In this document: in pieces, positions 14,531-24,076 of the stretch
How the letters are laid out: each line of letters starts with the position of its first letter
How positions within the stretch are numbered: position 1 is the stretch's first letter
Virus record (IMG/VR): IMGVR_UViG_3300046675_000110
Coordinates: 1-29,821 of that record
Direction: 5' to 3' (one strand)
Origin: a virus
DNA length: 29,821 nt
Position numbers and translations under genes: made by a program
Notes under the pieces: model-generated
What the model saw: the letters and a program-made list of their open reading frames with translations, nothing else
Databases searched by the model: none
Told to the model about the DNA's origin: nothing

Positions 14531-16209
14531 GTGTTCCTGCTTGCCGGGTAGCTTGATACGCCAAACATCACACTCTCAGGTTCTCTATCCCACGCTCTTG
14601 CGATCATAAGCTTCTCGTCTGCGAGACCCTTCACTAGCTGGATGGAATAGTCTCCCTTCACGGCAGCCCGACGTTCCGAATGCTCAGGCCAGATCTCGAC
14701 CGCGAGGTTATAGCGTATGGCGTTCTGCCATTCGTCCGGAAACGTATCAATTGTGGTCAGATCGGTATATGTCGTCAGGGGTAACTGCACCGTCATCTGC
14801 ACCGCCTGATCAGCATCGCCAGGGGTGACCCAGGTATGGAATTCAGAAAATCCTAATTTAGGATCGAAAAAATACCCAGTCACCTGCCCTGAGTTGTCTT
14901 TATTTGTTTGGAAACTGTAATCGATGCGGCTGAACACGCTCAGTGGTGTTTCGATCTTGGTTGGGATCCCACGGTTCCCAGGATACACCACGCGACGGGC
15001 TGCAGGGGCCTTCAGGGGCCGTGGCAGATCATTGGTGTAGCTCAGCACCCTGGCGCCCGAGGACGCCTGTGAGGGCAGCGGGTCGGTCGTGGTGAGGGTG
15101 TTTGCCGATGTGATGGTGGCGACGGTGGTCCAGAGATAGCGTTGCGGCTGTCCTGGCTGGGCATCGAGCAGGACGGCGATGTGATCGGCGACTGTCATGT
15201 CGCTGGTAGAGTTCACCGTCAGCGCCGTCGTGCCAGCCACCGCGTCAGCGGTCAGGAACGTCTGGGTGTAGCTATCGGAAGCGCAGCAGTGATCCGGCGA
15301 GCCGATACCGATGCGGTAGGTTCGTTGCCCAGGCTGCAGGAACAGGATCGCATCCCGTTGGGTCCAGACCCGGATATCCATTCCCTGCCACTGCTTGACC
15401 ATGGCATTGAGGCTGTAGAACCCGTTGTTGATCATGCCGAGGGAGGGCGTTTCCTGGGCGCCACAGCCGCCTGCGAGGCGCAGCGCGCCCGCGATCAGCT
15501 GATACACCGGCTGCGAGTAGGGCAGCGTGGTGGTGCCCTGCAGCTCGGTATCCCAGCCCTTGACCACGGCGAGCTTCTCGTCAGCCAATTCCTTGAGGAT
15601 CTTCAGTCGCTCGGCGGGCACGTCGTATTCCGGCCCCAGCTCGACCGCGAGCGAGAACCGCAGCGCGCTGATCCACTCCTGCGGGATGTCGGCGGTGTCG
15701 CGCTGGGTGTCGAACGACTGCAGCGGGCGCTGCCCGACGAACTTCGCCACCCCGTCGACCAGCGGCGTCGGATAGACCGTCAGCACGCCGTAAGGCAGCT
15801 GTGGGTCGTAGAAGTATTGCGCCGGGACGCCCTCGGGGACCGCCTTGTTGGACAGGTTGGCATAGTCGAGCCGCGACATCAGGATCAGCGGTGTCTCATC
15901 ATCGCCGAACATAAATCGCCCTGCGGTGATCTTCAGCGGGCGCGGCGTGGTCGACAGGCCCGGCGAGCCGATGCCGATCAGATACGTGGCTTGACCACCG
16001 AGCAACGGCACCTCGATCGTGGTCTGGGTCCAGACGTGCAGGCCGTTTGCCTGCCACGCATGGATCATGCCGTTCAGCGACGCCAGGGCGTCGTCGTATT
16101 CCTCAGCGGGCGGTACTTCACCGGTTTGGATGGCGCCGATCAGGCGCATCGCGCCCGTGATGATCTGGAACGAACTCGGGTTGTAGGTGTAGTCGCCGCT
16201 GGTTGCCAC
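14527..16209 (-). CDS. Head-completion / tail accessory protein, P22 gp4-like, two fused copies
   Basis: The 560-residue protein starts at GTG (16209) behind GGGGGA. It contains the gp4-like domain twice. Copy 1, residues 9-222: YNPSSFQIITGAMRLIGAI, SLNGMIHAWQANGLHVWTQ, YLIGIGSPG, EWISALRFSLAVELGPE, LADEKLAVVKGWDTE. Copy 2, residues 231-548: YSQPVYQLIAGALRLAGG, SLNAMVKQWQGMDIRVWTQ, YRIGIGSPD, EWQNAIRYNLAVEIWPE, LADEKLMIARAWDRE. Copy 2 carries an extra beta-rich insert of about 80 residues (312-392). In P22, single gp4 subunits assemble on the portal and accept gp10. A fused pair could give half as many chains per ring or add a second layer; this is inference. It is followed by the HNH insertion and the gp10-like gene, the P22 order 4-10. 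Confidence 0.82.
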   Translation of the reverse strand: MATSGDYTYNPSSFQIITGAMRLIGAIQTGEVPPAEEYDDALASLNGMIHAWQANGLHVWTQTTIEVPLLGGQATYLIGIGSPGLSTTPRPLKITAGRFMFGDDETPLILMSRLDYANLSNKAVPEGVPAQYFYDPQLPYGVLTVYPTPLVDGVAKFVGQRPLQSFDTQRDTADIPQEWISALRFSLAVELGPEYDVPAERLKILKELADEKLAVVKGWDTELQGTTTLPYSQPVYQLIAGALRLAGGCGAQETPSLGMINNGFYSLNAMVKQWQGMDIRVWTQRDAILFLQPGQRTYRIGIGSPDHCCASDSYTQTFLTADAVAGTTALTVNSTSDMTVADHIAVLLDAQPGQPQRYLWTTVATITSANTLTTTDPLPSQASSGARVLSYTNDLPRPLKAPAARRVVYPGNRGIPTKIETPLSVFSRIDYSFQTNKDNSGQVTGYFFDPKLGFSEFHTWVTPGDADQAVQMTVQLPLTTYTDLTTIDTFPDEWQNAIRYNLAVEIWPEHSERRAAVKGDYSIQLVKGLADEKLMIARAWDREPESVMFGVSSYPASRNT

Positions 16210-16218
16210 CGTGTCCCC

Positions 16219-17742
16219 CTATGAGATGAACACCTGCGGATTGTAGTAGCACGTCGTCGACGCCTTCCCGAGCCGCACCTGGGCGCGCACCCGTCCCGCG
16301 ACCTGGGGCGTGAACGTCGCCACCAGCTTCTGGGTGGCCGGGGTGGCGGGCAGGCTGTTCCACGTCGCTGTGGACGTCGTGACGGCCGCTGCCGTGGTCA
16401 GCACAGTGGCGGGCAGGGTGGTGACGAACGAGGCGAGCGACGAGCCGACGGTGCCCTGGTATTCGACGATCAAGCTGATCTCGTCGTTGTTCAGGCTGGC
16501 GCTGCTGACGATCTCCACCGTCGCTGTGCGTGAGCCGCCGACCGTGACGTTGTTCACGTCCATCCAGAAGCCGTTCAGTGGATTGGCGTATTTGTCGATG
16601 TTCGTGTTGCTGACCATCTTGTGGCTGTAGGTGCCGACGTTGTCCTGCGCGCCGCCGGTCAGGGTGATGACGAACTCGGTGGTGACCGCACCGGATGGTT
16701 GGTAGCTCTCGGAGAGGAAGTTGCTGCCGTCGTAGCAGTTGATCAGCTCGACCAGATCGCGGGTGTTTGTCACACCAGTCGTGAGATAACGCACGACGCC
16801 GCTGGCAATACGGCAACTGTCGAATAGGAACTTGCTACCGGCACCGATATTGACGGTCACCAGCGTGCCAGTGACAGCTGATAGGTCGACGCCCCTGGCG
16901 GTTACCAGCATAGCTGTATTGACACCTGGGAACAACGTAACGGGAATTGTCGCTCCAGCTATCGCACTTGGCGTGTTTAGCCAGATCACCTCAAACATAC
17001 CGGCAATCGTGCCGATGCCTTGCGATGTAGCGCCAAACCGCACTGTAGAGTTATACAGGACGAGAGTTGCCGCAGCTCCGTTTGCAATACGAAGATTGGC
17101 AGTTGATGTATTAACATATAACTGGCATGTATCAAGGTAGACTGACTTTAAACCAGTGCTGCTTATATTTATCGGATTTGGTCCTGTTCCGGTATTTATG
17201 TAGCTCATTCCGTAGTGATACGTCGGAAAGCCTATCTCCAAGGTTAGTGATCCAGTAGTGACAGTGCATGTAGCACCTGCTGTCAGATCGGCGGCGACCG
17301 GTGGCGTGCTGCCTGCACGGTTCACGCTCAATATCTGACCGGTGCCAAAGCTTGCGGTTGCGTTACCAGAGCCATAAATAGTCGCTGCTGTCTGCGTCTC
17401 GGCGTGATCACTCGATACAAACATCCGGTCGCCGCCAGCTAACCGGATAGCTCCAACCGCACCGAGCAACGTCGGCATATCCCCGGCAGCAGCCGCCCAG
17501 AAGTATGTGCTCTGCCCGGTCACATTGGTGAACGTGACGCCGCCTGTGGCGATCGTGCTGTTGTTCGCCGTGGTCCACACCGGCTCGGTGCCTGCGGTGC
17601 CCCCTGCCGTGCAGCGAAATACCCACTGCGCCTTGAGAGCCGGTGCGGTCGGTTTCACAATATTGCCGATGACATACGTCGCGCTCGGTACGAACGCCGA
17701 GATCAGGGCATAAGCAGCGGACGATGCGTACCAGTCTGCGAT
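16219..17742 (-). CDS. Beta-rich virion protein with carbohydrate-binding-like N-terminal module; probable ATC start
   Basis: The first ordinary start is a GTG at 17658 (479 residues), but it has no ribosome site and cuts into a domain. The frame is open back to the upstream TAG (17752-17754). An AGGAGG lies five bases before ATC at 17740-17742, giving ADWYASSAAYALISAFVPS, a natural-looking N-terminus, so I place the start there (about 507 residues). The first 75 residues (VPSATYVIGNIVKP, WVFRCTAGGTAGTEPVW, GGVTFTNVTG) match a module found twice in the 1319-residue fibre ([28 protein letters not shown]). The middle is rich in short beta strands and looks helix-like or jelly-roll. The end is also beta-rich (FTPQVAGRVRAQVRLGKAS). 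It is probably a fibre or decoration protein; no named family. Confidence 0.65.
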   Translation of the reverse strand: MADWYASSAAYALISAFVPSATYVIGNIVKPTAPALKAQWVFRCTAGGTAGTEPVWTTANNSTIATGGVTFTNVTGQSTYFWAAAAGDMPTLLGAVGAIRLAGGDRMFVSSDHAETQTAATIYGSGNATASFGTGQILSVNRAGSTPPVAADLTAGATCTVTTGSLTLEIGFPTYHYGMSYINTGTGPNPINISSTGLKSVYLDTCQLYVNTSTANLRIANGAAATLVLYNSTVRFGATSQGIGTIAGMFEVIWLNTPSAIAGATIPVTLFPGVNTAMLVTARGVDLSAVTGTLVTVNIGAGSKFLFDSCRIASGVVRYLTTGVTNTRDLVELINCYDGSNFLSESYQPSGAVTTEFVITLTGGAQDNVGTYSHKMVSNTNIDKYANPLNGFWMDVNNVTVGGSRTATVEIVSSASLNNDEISLIVEYQGTVGSSLASFVTTLPATVLTTAAAVTTSTATWNSLPATPATQKLVATFTPQVAGRVRAQVRLGKASTTCYYNPQVFIS

Positions 17743-17751
17743 GATCGCCTC

Positions 17752-18627
17752 CTATGCCAGGATCATAGCACGGGCCTGCGCGCCGCCGACTGGCGGCACG
17801 ATCTGCGCGATCTGCATCACGGCGCCGACGTCGCTGATCATCTCGGTGCGGGTGGTGTTGTCCTGCACCAGCACCACCGAGCCGATGCCAGCGCGAGAGC
17901 CCGACAGCATCATCGAGGGCGTCAGCGGGGTCGGATACGTGGTCTGCACCGACGCCCAGTGCTCCAGCGCCACCTGGGTGACCTGGGCGGCCGGGTTGGT
18001 GGTCAGCCAGTGCTCGACCGCTGCCTGGGTGGCGAGCGCATTGGTGCCGATCGAGGCGCCTGCGGTGAAGCCCGAGGTGAAGCCGCTCGGCACCGTGCCG
18101 GTGAAGGCGGTGTCGCCGAAGTTGGCGGTGATTGCGTCCAGATTGGCGCCCATGATCGCCAGCGGAAATGCTGGGACGCCAACACCGGAACTTGTGATCG
18201 CTACGCCGCCAGCGCCAGTCGCCGGATTGGCTGTCGCACTGCCGTTCCAGTTGCCAGCCGCCGCGACGCGAAACCACGTTAGGCGAGCACCAAAATCCAC
18301 GGCTACGCTGATTACGTCAGCAGCAGCACGAGCACCCAGCGTAGATCCGCTGCTGACGCCATCGACGTTGATGACGCCGCTCTTAATGACGACGCACGTC
18401 CCGATCGATGTCGGGACAGGAGTGGTCACATTTGGTGTACTGAAACCGACCCCGGTATTGGCGTTGCCCCATACCGTCGGTGTGCATTCCCAGTAGAATT
18501 TTCCGGTGATCTGCTTATCAACAGCCCTGACCCAGGCTGATGCGCCACTCGCAACAGCGATCAGATTGAGGCCACTCAGCGTGACGTTGGCGCTCTTATC
18601 GCTCCCATTCCATTGGGTGTTCGCCAC
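17752..18627 (-). CDS. SPRY/B30.2-like domain protein, probable virion adhesin
   Basis: This 291-residue protein starts at GTG (18627), nine bases from the upstream TGA, with only a weak ribosome site. Residues about 40-195 follow the SPRY pattern: GKFYWECTPTVWGNANTGVG, DVISVAVDFGARLTWFRVAA with W-N-G turn, FPLAIMGANLDAITANFGD, and TVPSGFTSGF. SPRY folds are protein-binding beta sandwiches; in phages they occur in tail and decoration proteins. Residues 200-291 are a helix-rich tail (QAAVEHWLTTNPAAQV repeated as QVALEHWASVQTT) that may attach it to the particle. It is one of a run of four surface-type proteins between capsid and tail genes. The ligand is unknown. Confidence 0.7.
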   Translation of the reverse strand: MANTQWNGSDKSANVTLSGLNLIAVASGASAWVRAVDKQITGKFYWECTPTVWGNANTGVGFSTPNVTTPVPTSIGTCVVIKSGVINVDGVSSGSTLGARAAADVISVAVDFGARLTWFRVAAAGNWNGSATANPATGAGGVAITSSGVGVPAFPLAIMGANLDAITANFGDTAFTGTVPSGFTSGFTAGASIGTNALATQAAVEHWLTTNPAAQVTQVALEHWASVQTTYPTPLTPSMMLSGSRAGIGSVVLVQDNTTRTEMISDVGAVMQIAQIVPPVGGAQARAMILA

Positions 18628-18635
18628 GGTTCAGC

Positions 18636-20117
18636 TCACGCAATCACACGCGGGCCGATGGTGGCCGCACTGACCGCGCTCGCGCCCCACGCCGCGCCTG
18701 TGTTCGGATCGGTCGTGTCGGTGCGCCACGTCCACTGGAAGCCGGTGGTCAGCGTCAACGTGGACGAGGCGACGGTGGTGCCGCCGCTCTTGATCTGGAC
18801 CGCTGCGGTGCGTGATCCGGCGTCGCTCTTCTGCATATATGCGCGTGCGGTCACCGCGATCGTGCTGGTCGGCGTCGAGGCGATGGTGCCGATGGTGTAG
18901 AAGTCCGCGTCGTTGACGGTGCTGTCGTAGACATAGCTGGTGAGGCCGTCCTGCTGCGCTTCGTTGACATACTCGGCGTTGTTGGATGGGGTGATGTTAA
19001 CGGTGCTGGTGACCCCTCCCACCGAAGCGCCCATAGTTGGCGAGGCGCTCGGAAATGACGCGTAGCTGACACCCGTGCCGGTTCTCCCGGTTGACCCCGA
19101 TCCGGTCGTGAATACGGCCGTGACATCGTGGCTAACCCCAAACCAATATGTCACGCCCTTCGATACAGTTACCGGCGTGCCGAATGTGCAAGTATTATTT
19201 CCCGTCACCGGATTTACGATGTTCGTTGCCGATCCCAGTATCGCGGCCGGGTTGCCGGTAGTAATGTCGGAAGAGAAAATTGTGCACTTTAGGTTGCCCG
19301 TAAACCCGGTGTTCACGTTAATGATGATAGTTCCGACTGTACCACTAAAGGCGGCAGCAAACGGTGTGTATCTGGCGTTTGCCGTCACGTCGCTGCCGGT
19401 TCCGAATGGCGCAAGAGTGTTCGTGGCTGGATTTGGCGCCACCGAGAACTGCGTCTGCGTGGTCGTGCTCGGCATCCGCGCGTAGCACCGGATGTCGCCC
19501 ACCCACGGCACGCTCGATGCATCACTGCGCCAGAGAACGTCATCGAAGCGCACGTTGTTAACACTGGCCTGCATGCCAACTGACAGCTTGTTCGCTTGGG
19601 TATTTGTGCCGGGGCGCGTGTTGAGGCCACCCTGTGCGTGGTCGTTGCTGGTGCTGCCGTTCTTGCGCACTGCCCAGCTACCAGTCGAACCATTTATAAC
19701 GATCTCGAACTCAAAGGCAAACCATGTGTTCTGCGCTGTCACCGCGCCGGTGTAGGTATCGAGAACCGTTCCTGATGGCGTGGCAGAGGTCAGCAGGATA
19801 GCGCCATCCGATCGAAACACGATGCAGCATTGATTGGTCGCACCGTCTGACAGTTGGAAATACAGCCCGAGTGTCGTACCGCTCAGCGCCGCCACCTGGA
19901 AATATGCCACAACGATATGATGCACCGGATCGGTGGTTGCAGTACTGCTTTTCACTAAGCCATTCGGCGCAACGCTTCCTATGGAAACCGCCTGACTACC
20001 AGCAAAGCGACCGGCCACCAAAGTGTAACCAGCTGTCGTCCCGCTGTCCCAATAGCCCGCAATCGCATCGGTCTGCGCCGCGTAGAGATCGAAAGAATCA
20101 CCGAAGCTCCACGCCAT
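18636..20117 (-). CDS. LamG/concanavalin-like virion protein with an apparent inserted domain
   Basis: This is a 493-residue protein. Residues 1-215 fit the lectin-like jelly roll seen in phage structural proteins: SFGDSFDLYAAQTDAIAGYW, a RFAGSQAV strand, TWFAFEFEIVINGSTGSW, VRFDDVLW, VGDIRCYARMP. Residues about 375-493 read like the usual remainder of such proteins (NNAEYVNEAQQDG, YVYDSTVNDADFYTIG, TTGFQWTWRTDTTDPNTG). Between them, about 230-370 form a separate beta-rich, cohesin-like or carbohydrate-binding-like stretch (FSGTVGTIIINVNTGFTG, GVTYWFGVSHDV) that looks inserted. It probably sits on the virion and binds glycans or decorates capsids; the ligand is unknown. The ATG overlaps the fibre gene's TGA by one base (TGATG). 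Confidence 0.68.
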   Translation of the reverse strand: MAWSFGDSFDLYAAQTDAIAGYWDSGTTAGYTLVAGRFAGSQAVSIGSVAPNGLVKSSTATTDPVHHIVVAYFQVAALSGTTLGLYFQLSDGATNQCCIVFRSDGAILLTSATPSGTVLDTYTGAVTAQNTWFAFEFEIVINGSTGSWAVRKNGSTSNDHAQGGLNTRPGTNTQANKLSVGMQASVNNVRFDDVLWRSDASSVPWVGDIRCYARMPSTTTQTQFSVAPNPATNTLAPFGTGSDVTANARYTPFAAAFSGTVGTIIINVNTGFTGNLKCTIFSSDITTGNPAAILGSATNIVNPVTGNNTCTFGTPVTVSKGVTYWFGVSHDVTAVFTTGSGSTGRTGTGVSYASFPSASPTMGASVGGVTSTVNITPSNNAEYVNEAQQDGLTSYVYDSTVNDADFYTIGTIASTPTSTIAVTARAYMQKSDAGSRTAAVQIKSGGTTVASSTLTLTTGFQWTWRTDTTDPNTGAAWGASAVSAATIGPRVIA

Positions 20118-23100
20118 CAGACCCTCGACGTCAGGATGGTGAACGACACGTCGCTCAGCGCCACATCCGGCGTGCCCGGCGCCACGATCTGCAGCACGTC
20201 GCCGATCGCCAGCGTGCCGCCGCTGCCAGCCAGCGTCGCGCTGGTGTGCGACGCGGTGGTCACCGTGATCGTGCCGATCGGGGTGATCGTGGTGCCGCCG
20301 CTGATCTGGTTGAGGATGAACGCCGCGTTCGCCTTGGTCTGCGTGCCGTCATAGATCTTGGTGCCTGCCAGCGACGCGGGCACCGTCAGCGACATCACCA
20401 TAGGCACGTTGATCGCAGCGCTGGCCGCCGGTTGTCCCGCGAACGGGAACGCGATCGGCACGCTCTGCACCTCGGCAGGCAGCTGGGTGTAGGTCATCAC
20501 GCCAGCGATCGCCGAAGCCGTCGGGGTGGATGTCAGAGTGCCGCTGGTGATCGTCAGCCCCGACAGCGCGGACACCGTGCCGCCGTTCCACTGCACCGCA
20601 AGCGTGCCACTCGTGGTTATGGGACCGCCGGTAATGCCGGTGCCGCTGGTCGCCACCGAGGTGACCGAACCGCCAGATCCGGTCGCGGTCAGCGTGCCGC
20701 CGGTCGACAGCGTCAGACCGCTGCCGATCGCGATATCGCTCGGGACCGCCGCTGCGGTGCCGGGGTTGCCCATGATCGTGCTGGCGGTGCGGGTGGCCAG
20801 GGCGACGGTGCCAGCGGTCGTGATGGTGCCGCCCGACAGGCCGGTGCCTGCGGTGATGGAGGTCACCGAACCACCGCCAGCGGTCGACGCCAGGGTGCCA
20901 CTGGTGAGCAACAGGCCCGACCCCACCGTCGTGACCGTGCCGCCGTTCCACTGCACGGCGAGGGTGCCAGCCGTGGTGATCGGACCACCCGTGATGCCCG
21001 GCCCGCTGGTCGCCACCGTGGTCACGCTGCCGCCGCTGCTGGTCGACGCCAGGGTGCCGCTGGTCAGAGATAGACCGGATCCAATGGCGGTGACCGAGCC
21101 GCCGTTCCAGGCCACGGCGAGCGTGCCGCTGGTGGTGATCGGGCCGCCCGTGATGCCGGTGCCGGTGGTGGCCACCGTGGTCACGCTGCCGACAGAGGTC
21201 GCCGTGAGCGTGCCGCTACTGAACGACAGGCCGGTGCCAATCGGCACTGCCGTTGGTGCCGCCGTCCCTGCCGTGCTGTTGGCGAGGATCGTCTTGCCAG
21301 CCTGTGTCGCCAGGGTGGGGTTGGGATAGTTGCCGCCGAGCGAGCCGCCCGCCTTGCCGGATGGTGGACCACCGCTGGCCGATAGCGTGCCCGCCGTCAA
21401 CACCATGCTGCCGCCGTCGATGGCGAACACCGTGCCCGCATTCCACTGAACGGAAAGAGTTCCGGCTCCAGTGATTGGGCCGCCGGTAATGCCGGGGCTC
21501 GTGGTCGAAACCTTGGTGACGGTGCCGGTGCCCGCCAGCGGCACGCCAAGCACGGTGGGTGTCGAGGAAAAGTCGGTGACGCCGGTATCCGAGATCGACA
21601 GCGCGGTGATGCTGCCGGTGATGTATTGCCACGCTGCCTTGCTGCTGTTGTAGCGCGTGGTGCGGACGTTCTGGTGCGCGTCCGTTAGGTCGCCGCTCCA
21701 GTCGATCGGCTGGTTGGCCGCGAGCCGGATCGCCGCGTCCTTGACCCCGGCATCAGCGAGCGTGGCACCGGAGAACTCAAGGATCGCGTCGTAGAACGGC
21801 CCGACAGCATAGAGCGCGGTGCCGAACGATGCTGTACTGCCGCCGACAACCGAGATCGCGCGGCTCATCTGCATCGCCACGGTAGTGCCGAACGCCCATG
21901 TCACGCCGCCGTCGCCGACGGTGCCAGCCGAAGTCGGCCATGTCGGCTCAGTGGTGCCGGATGTACCTGGAGCGGTGCAGACGTAGGTGAAGCCGTTCCC
22001 CACCGTTGGCTGCATCGCCGTGCCAACGGTGTAGGCGTGCGACGGCTGCCACGGGTGCAGGATGGTGCCGTTGCTGGTCTGCCATGTGACGCCGCTATCC
22101 ACCACCGTGCCGCCGCCATCGGTCGGCCATGTCGGCTCGGTGGATCCCGATGTGCCTGGGGCGATACAGACATAGGTGAGGTTGTTAGCTACCGTCGGTA
22201 CGATGATGACACCCAGCGCGTAGCTGTGCGTTGGTTGCCAGTTGTTCTGCATCTGCGTCGGTCCAGGGTTCAGCACGAGGAACGTGCGGGCGCCGCCGCC
22301 GGGGGCGTAACCCGTCGATGCGGCCTCTGGCCCGTTGGCTTGGAACTGCAGATTGAGCCCGTAGTCGAGTTGACCGCTGACCGGCGGCAGCCCGCTGTAG
22401 TCGGTGACGTTTCCTATCGCGAGTTGGGTCGCAGTGGCAGCCGCATCGCTACGCGATGACGTGATGGTTGCCGCGCTGGTTATACCTTTCGCGCCATACG
22501 CCATGTTGGCACTGGCACGAAACGCACTCGCCAGCCCGCCATATCCAGGGTTGCGGTTGTTGACGCTCGTTTCAAGCGTAGCGAAGCCATTGGCCGAGCT
22601 TAGTAGTTGCTTGCGAAACGACACCCGGCCGTAGTTGCTCACGGTGACATCGCCGTCGCCCAGCACAGAAACCGGCGTCGTGCCCGTGCTGAAGGTATCG
22701 CCGTCCAGCTTCCAGAGCACCGGATTGGCACCACCGGTCAGCGTGGCGCCAGTGACGTTGACGCCGCCGCGCGGCACCCAGATCGATGCCCCGCCAGGGC
22801 CCGCTGACGCTGCTGTGTAGGCCGCCATGAACGCCGCCGCGTCGTTGGTGGTGCCATCCAGCTTGGCACCGTAGTCGCGGACATTGATCTGATCGTTGGC
22901 GCGATCAGCGATGGTCCGCAGCGTCGTCGTGGTGGTTGCGGCGTAGGGCGCGATGGCTGGGTTCGGGTACGTTCCGCTCAGGCCGCCGCCAGCCGGGCCG
23001 ATCGGCAGCGCCGACGTCACCACCGTGCCGCTCGACGCGGACGTCAGGCGCCCCTTGGTGTCCACCGTGAAGCTGGCGTTGGTGTAGTTACCAGCGGTGA

Positions 23101-24076
23101 CCGTCGTCGCCTTCAGCGTCGGGTTGGGATACGTGCCGGTGAGATCACCGCCCGCCGCACCGGTCGGTGTCGTGCTGCCGTTGGCGGCGGCGGTAACGCG
23201 CCCGTTGCTGTCGACCGTGACGTTGGCGTTGGTGTAGGCGCCCGCTATGACCGCTGTGGTGACCAGGGTTGGGTTGGGGTAGTTCCCCGTCAGATCGCCC
23301 CCGGCAGGCCCCGCAGGCGTCCCAGGCGGCGCTGTGAGGCCGCTCACGGCATCGGTGATGCGGCCGTCGTCGCCGATCGTCACCGTGGCGATGGTATAGG
23401 TGCCAGGGCGCACGCCGCTGTTGGCGATCGCCGGGTTCGGATACGACCCCGTCAGCGAGCCGCCCGCCGCCCCGGTGGGTGCCCCCGGCGGGATCGCTAC
23501 CTGCGCATCGACATACTGCTTGGTGGCGACATCGAACGCGTTGACCGGATCTGCCGCGACTGTCGCGGTGCCGCTGCCGGTGACGCGGAAGCCGTTCGGC
23601 AGCACCAGCTGGCCGGTGGCGTGCTCGATCTCGGCCGCATAGCCGACGGTGTCCTGATTGCCGGTGATATCAAAGCGGCTGATGGTGAAGTTGCCAGCCA
23701 CCGACGTATCCGGCATCGAGATCTGCCAGAACTTCAAACCGTCCTGAGACCCCGCGAGGGTGTTGGCGAAACCAGCCGTGCTTTCGAGGTTGAGCGTGGC
23801 GTCGGTGTTGGGCGAGCTGATACCGAGCGGCCCCGGCAGGATCGTGCCGCCGCTCAGCGGCAGCACCTGCACCCAGCTCGCGTTGACACGGCCCCAGACG
23901 TTGCCGTCCTGCGGTGCCTCGCCGATGCTGCCTACCAGCGCCTGGATGTCCTGCAGCGACATCTGCCGCGTGTGCGGTATCTGGCCCTGCTGCCACATCG
24001 CCAGCGTGTCATCGAGCTGCGGATCAACCGCACCCGGCAGATCGCCGATGGTTTCGGTGAGGAGTGTCGTGCTCAT
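20117..24076 (-). CDS. Long modular tail fibre protein
   Basis: This 1319-residue protein is built of repeats typical of tail fibres. After an N-terminal part ([12 protein letters not shown], then [10 protein letters not shown] near residue 190) come four AGG-L-G-YPNP repeats with NGRVT/KGRLT strands. Next is the opening of a right-handed beta-helix ([20 protein letters not shown], near 400), then two carbohydrate-binding-like modules ([10 protein letters not shown] and [10 protein letters not shown], each ending PTWPT). One more YPNP repeat and five GITGGPIT repeats of about 50 residues follow. The C-terminal 110 residues ([32 protein letters not shown]) resemble a common fibre tip. The beta-helix start is short compared with tailspikes and shows no enzyme residues I can identify. 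The fibre is very likely trimeric and host-binding. The ATG overlaps the upstream TGA (ATGA). Confidence 0.85.
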   Translation of the reverse strand: MSTTLLTETIGDLPGAVDPQLDDTLAMWQQGQIPHTRQMSLQDIQALVGSIGEAPQDGNVWGRVNASWVQVLPLSGGTILPGPLGISSPNTDATLNLESTAGFANTLAGSQDGLKFWQISMPDTSVAGNFTISRFDITGNQDTVGYAAEIEHATGQLVLPNGFRVTGSGTATVAADPVNAFDVATKQYVDAQVAIPPGAPTGAAGGSLTGSYPNPAIANSGVRPGTYTIATVTIGDDGRITDAVSGLTAPPGTPAGPAGGDLTGNYPNPTLVTTAVIAGAYTNANVTVDSNGRVTAAANGSTTPTGAAGGDLTGTYPNPTLKATTVTAGNYTNASFTVDTKGRLTSASSGTVVTSALPIGPAGGGLSGTYPNPAIAPYAATTTTTLRTIADRANDQINVRDYGAKLDGTTNDAAAFMAAYTAASAGPGGASIWVPRGGVNVTGATLTGGANPVLWKLDGDTFSTGTTPVSVLGDGDVTVSNYGRVSFRKQLLSSANGFATLETSVNNRNPGYGGLASAFRASANMAYGAKGITSAATITSSRSDAAATATQLAIGNVTDYSGLPPVSGQLDYGLNLQFQANGPEAASTGYAPGGGARTFLVLNPGPTQMQNNWQPTHSYALGVIIVPTVANNLTYVCIAPGTSGSTEPTWPTDGGGTVVDSGVTWQTSNGTILHPWQPSHAYTVGTAMQPTVGNGFTYVCTAPGTSGTTEPTWPTSAGTVGDGGVTWAFGTTVAMQMSRAISVVGGSTASFGTALYAVGPFYDAILEFSGATLADAGVKDAAIRLAANQPIDWSGDLTDAHQNVRTTRYNSSKAAWQYITGSITALSISDTGVTDFSSTPTVLGVPLAGTGTVTKVSTTSPGITGGPITGAGTLSVQWNAGTVFAIDGGSMVLTAGTLSASGGPPSGKAGGSLGGNYPNPTLATQAGKTILANSTAGTAAPTAVPIGTGLSFSSGTLTATSVGSVTTVATTGTGITGGPITTSGTLAVAWNGGSVTAIGSGLSLTSGTLASTSSGGSVTTVATSGPGITGGPITTAGTLAVQWNGGTVTTVGSGLLLTSGTLASTAGGGSVTSITAGTGLSGGTITTAGTVALATRTASTIMGNPGTAAAVPSDIAIGSGLTLSTGGTLTATGSGGSVTSVATSGTGITGGPITTSGTLAVQWNGGTVSALSGLTITSGTLTSTPTASAIAGVMTYTQLPAEVQSVPIAFPFAGQPAASAAINVPMVMSLTVPASLAGTKIYDGTQTKANAAFILNQISGGTTITPIGTITVTTASHTSATLAGSGGTLAIGDVLQIVAPGTPDVALSDVSFTILTSRV
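20525..21530 (-). repeat. Tandem repeats of about 150 nt in the fibre gene
   Basis: Five copies encode segments with the pattern [27 protein letters not shown] followed by [11 protein letters not shown]. Copies at about 20530-20680, 20880-21020 and 21030-21190 are the most alike; one (about 20700-20870) carries a longer linker and one (about 21390-21530) is more diverged. Repeats like these lengthen fibre shafts and readily change number by recombination. Confidence 0.75.
22955..23510 (-). repeat. AGG-YPNP fibre repeats
   Basis: Four tandem units encode AGGxLxGxYPNP followed by an AGxYTNAxxTVDxxGR-type strand pair, spaced about 130-170 bases. A fifth YPNP unit lies apart at about 21300-21360. 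These are shaft-building repeats of the fibre. At the DNA level the shared core around GGRTTGGGRTA is conserved. Confidence 0.7.

Noticed and set aside
13920-14560. Group I intron carrying the HNH gene
   Set aside because: The HNH gene is on the opposite strand to the host genes, and I could not see a conserved intron core; a covariance-model search would settle it.
15142-16224. A 360-codon plus-strand frame
   Set aside because: Antisense to the gp4-like gene, Arg/His/Asp-rich, no domain.
19871-21073. A 400-codon plus-strand frame
   Set aside because: Arg/Gly/Ala-rich antisense shadow of the fibre repeats, with no motif or ribosome site.
20525-23510. Repeat arrays that could be taken for CRISPR
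   Set aside because: Repeats are in frame, imperfect, about 130-170 bases long and code for fibre shaft motifs; no short identical repeats with unique spacers.
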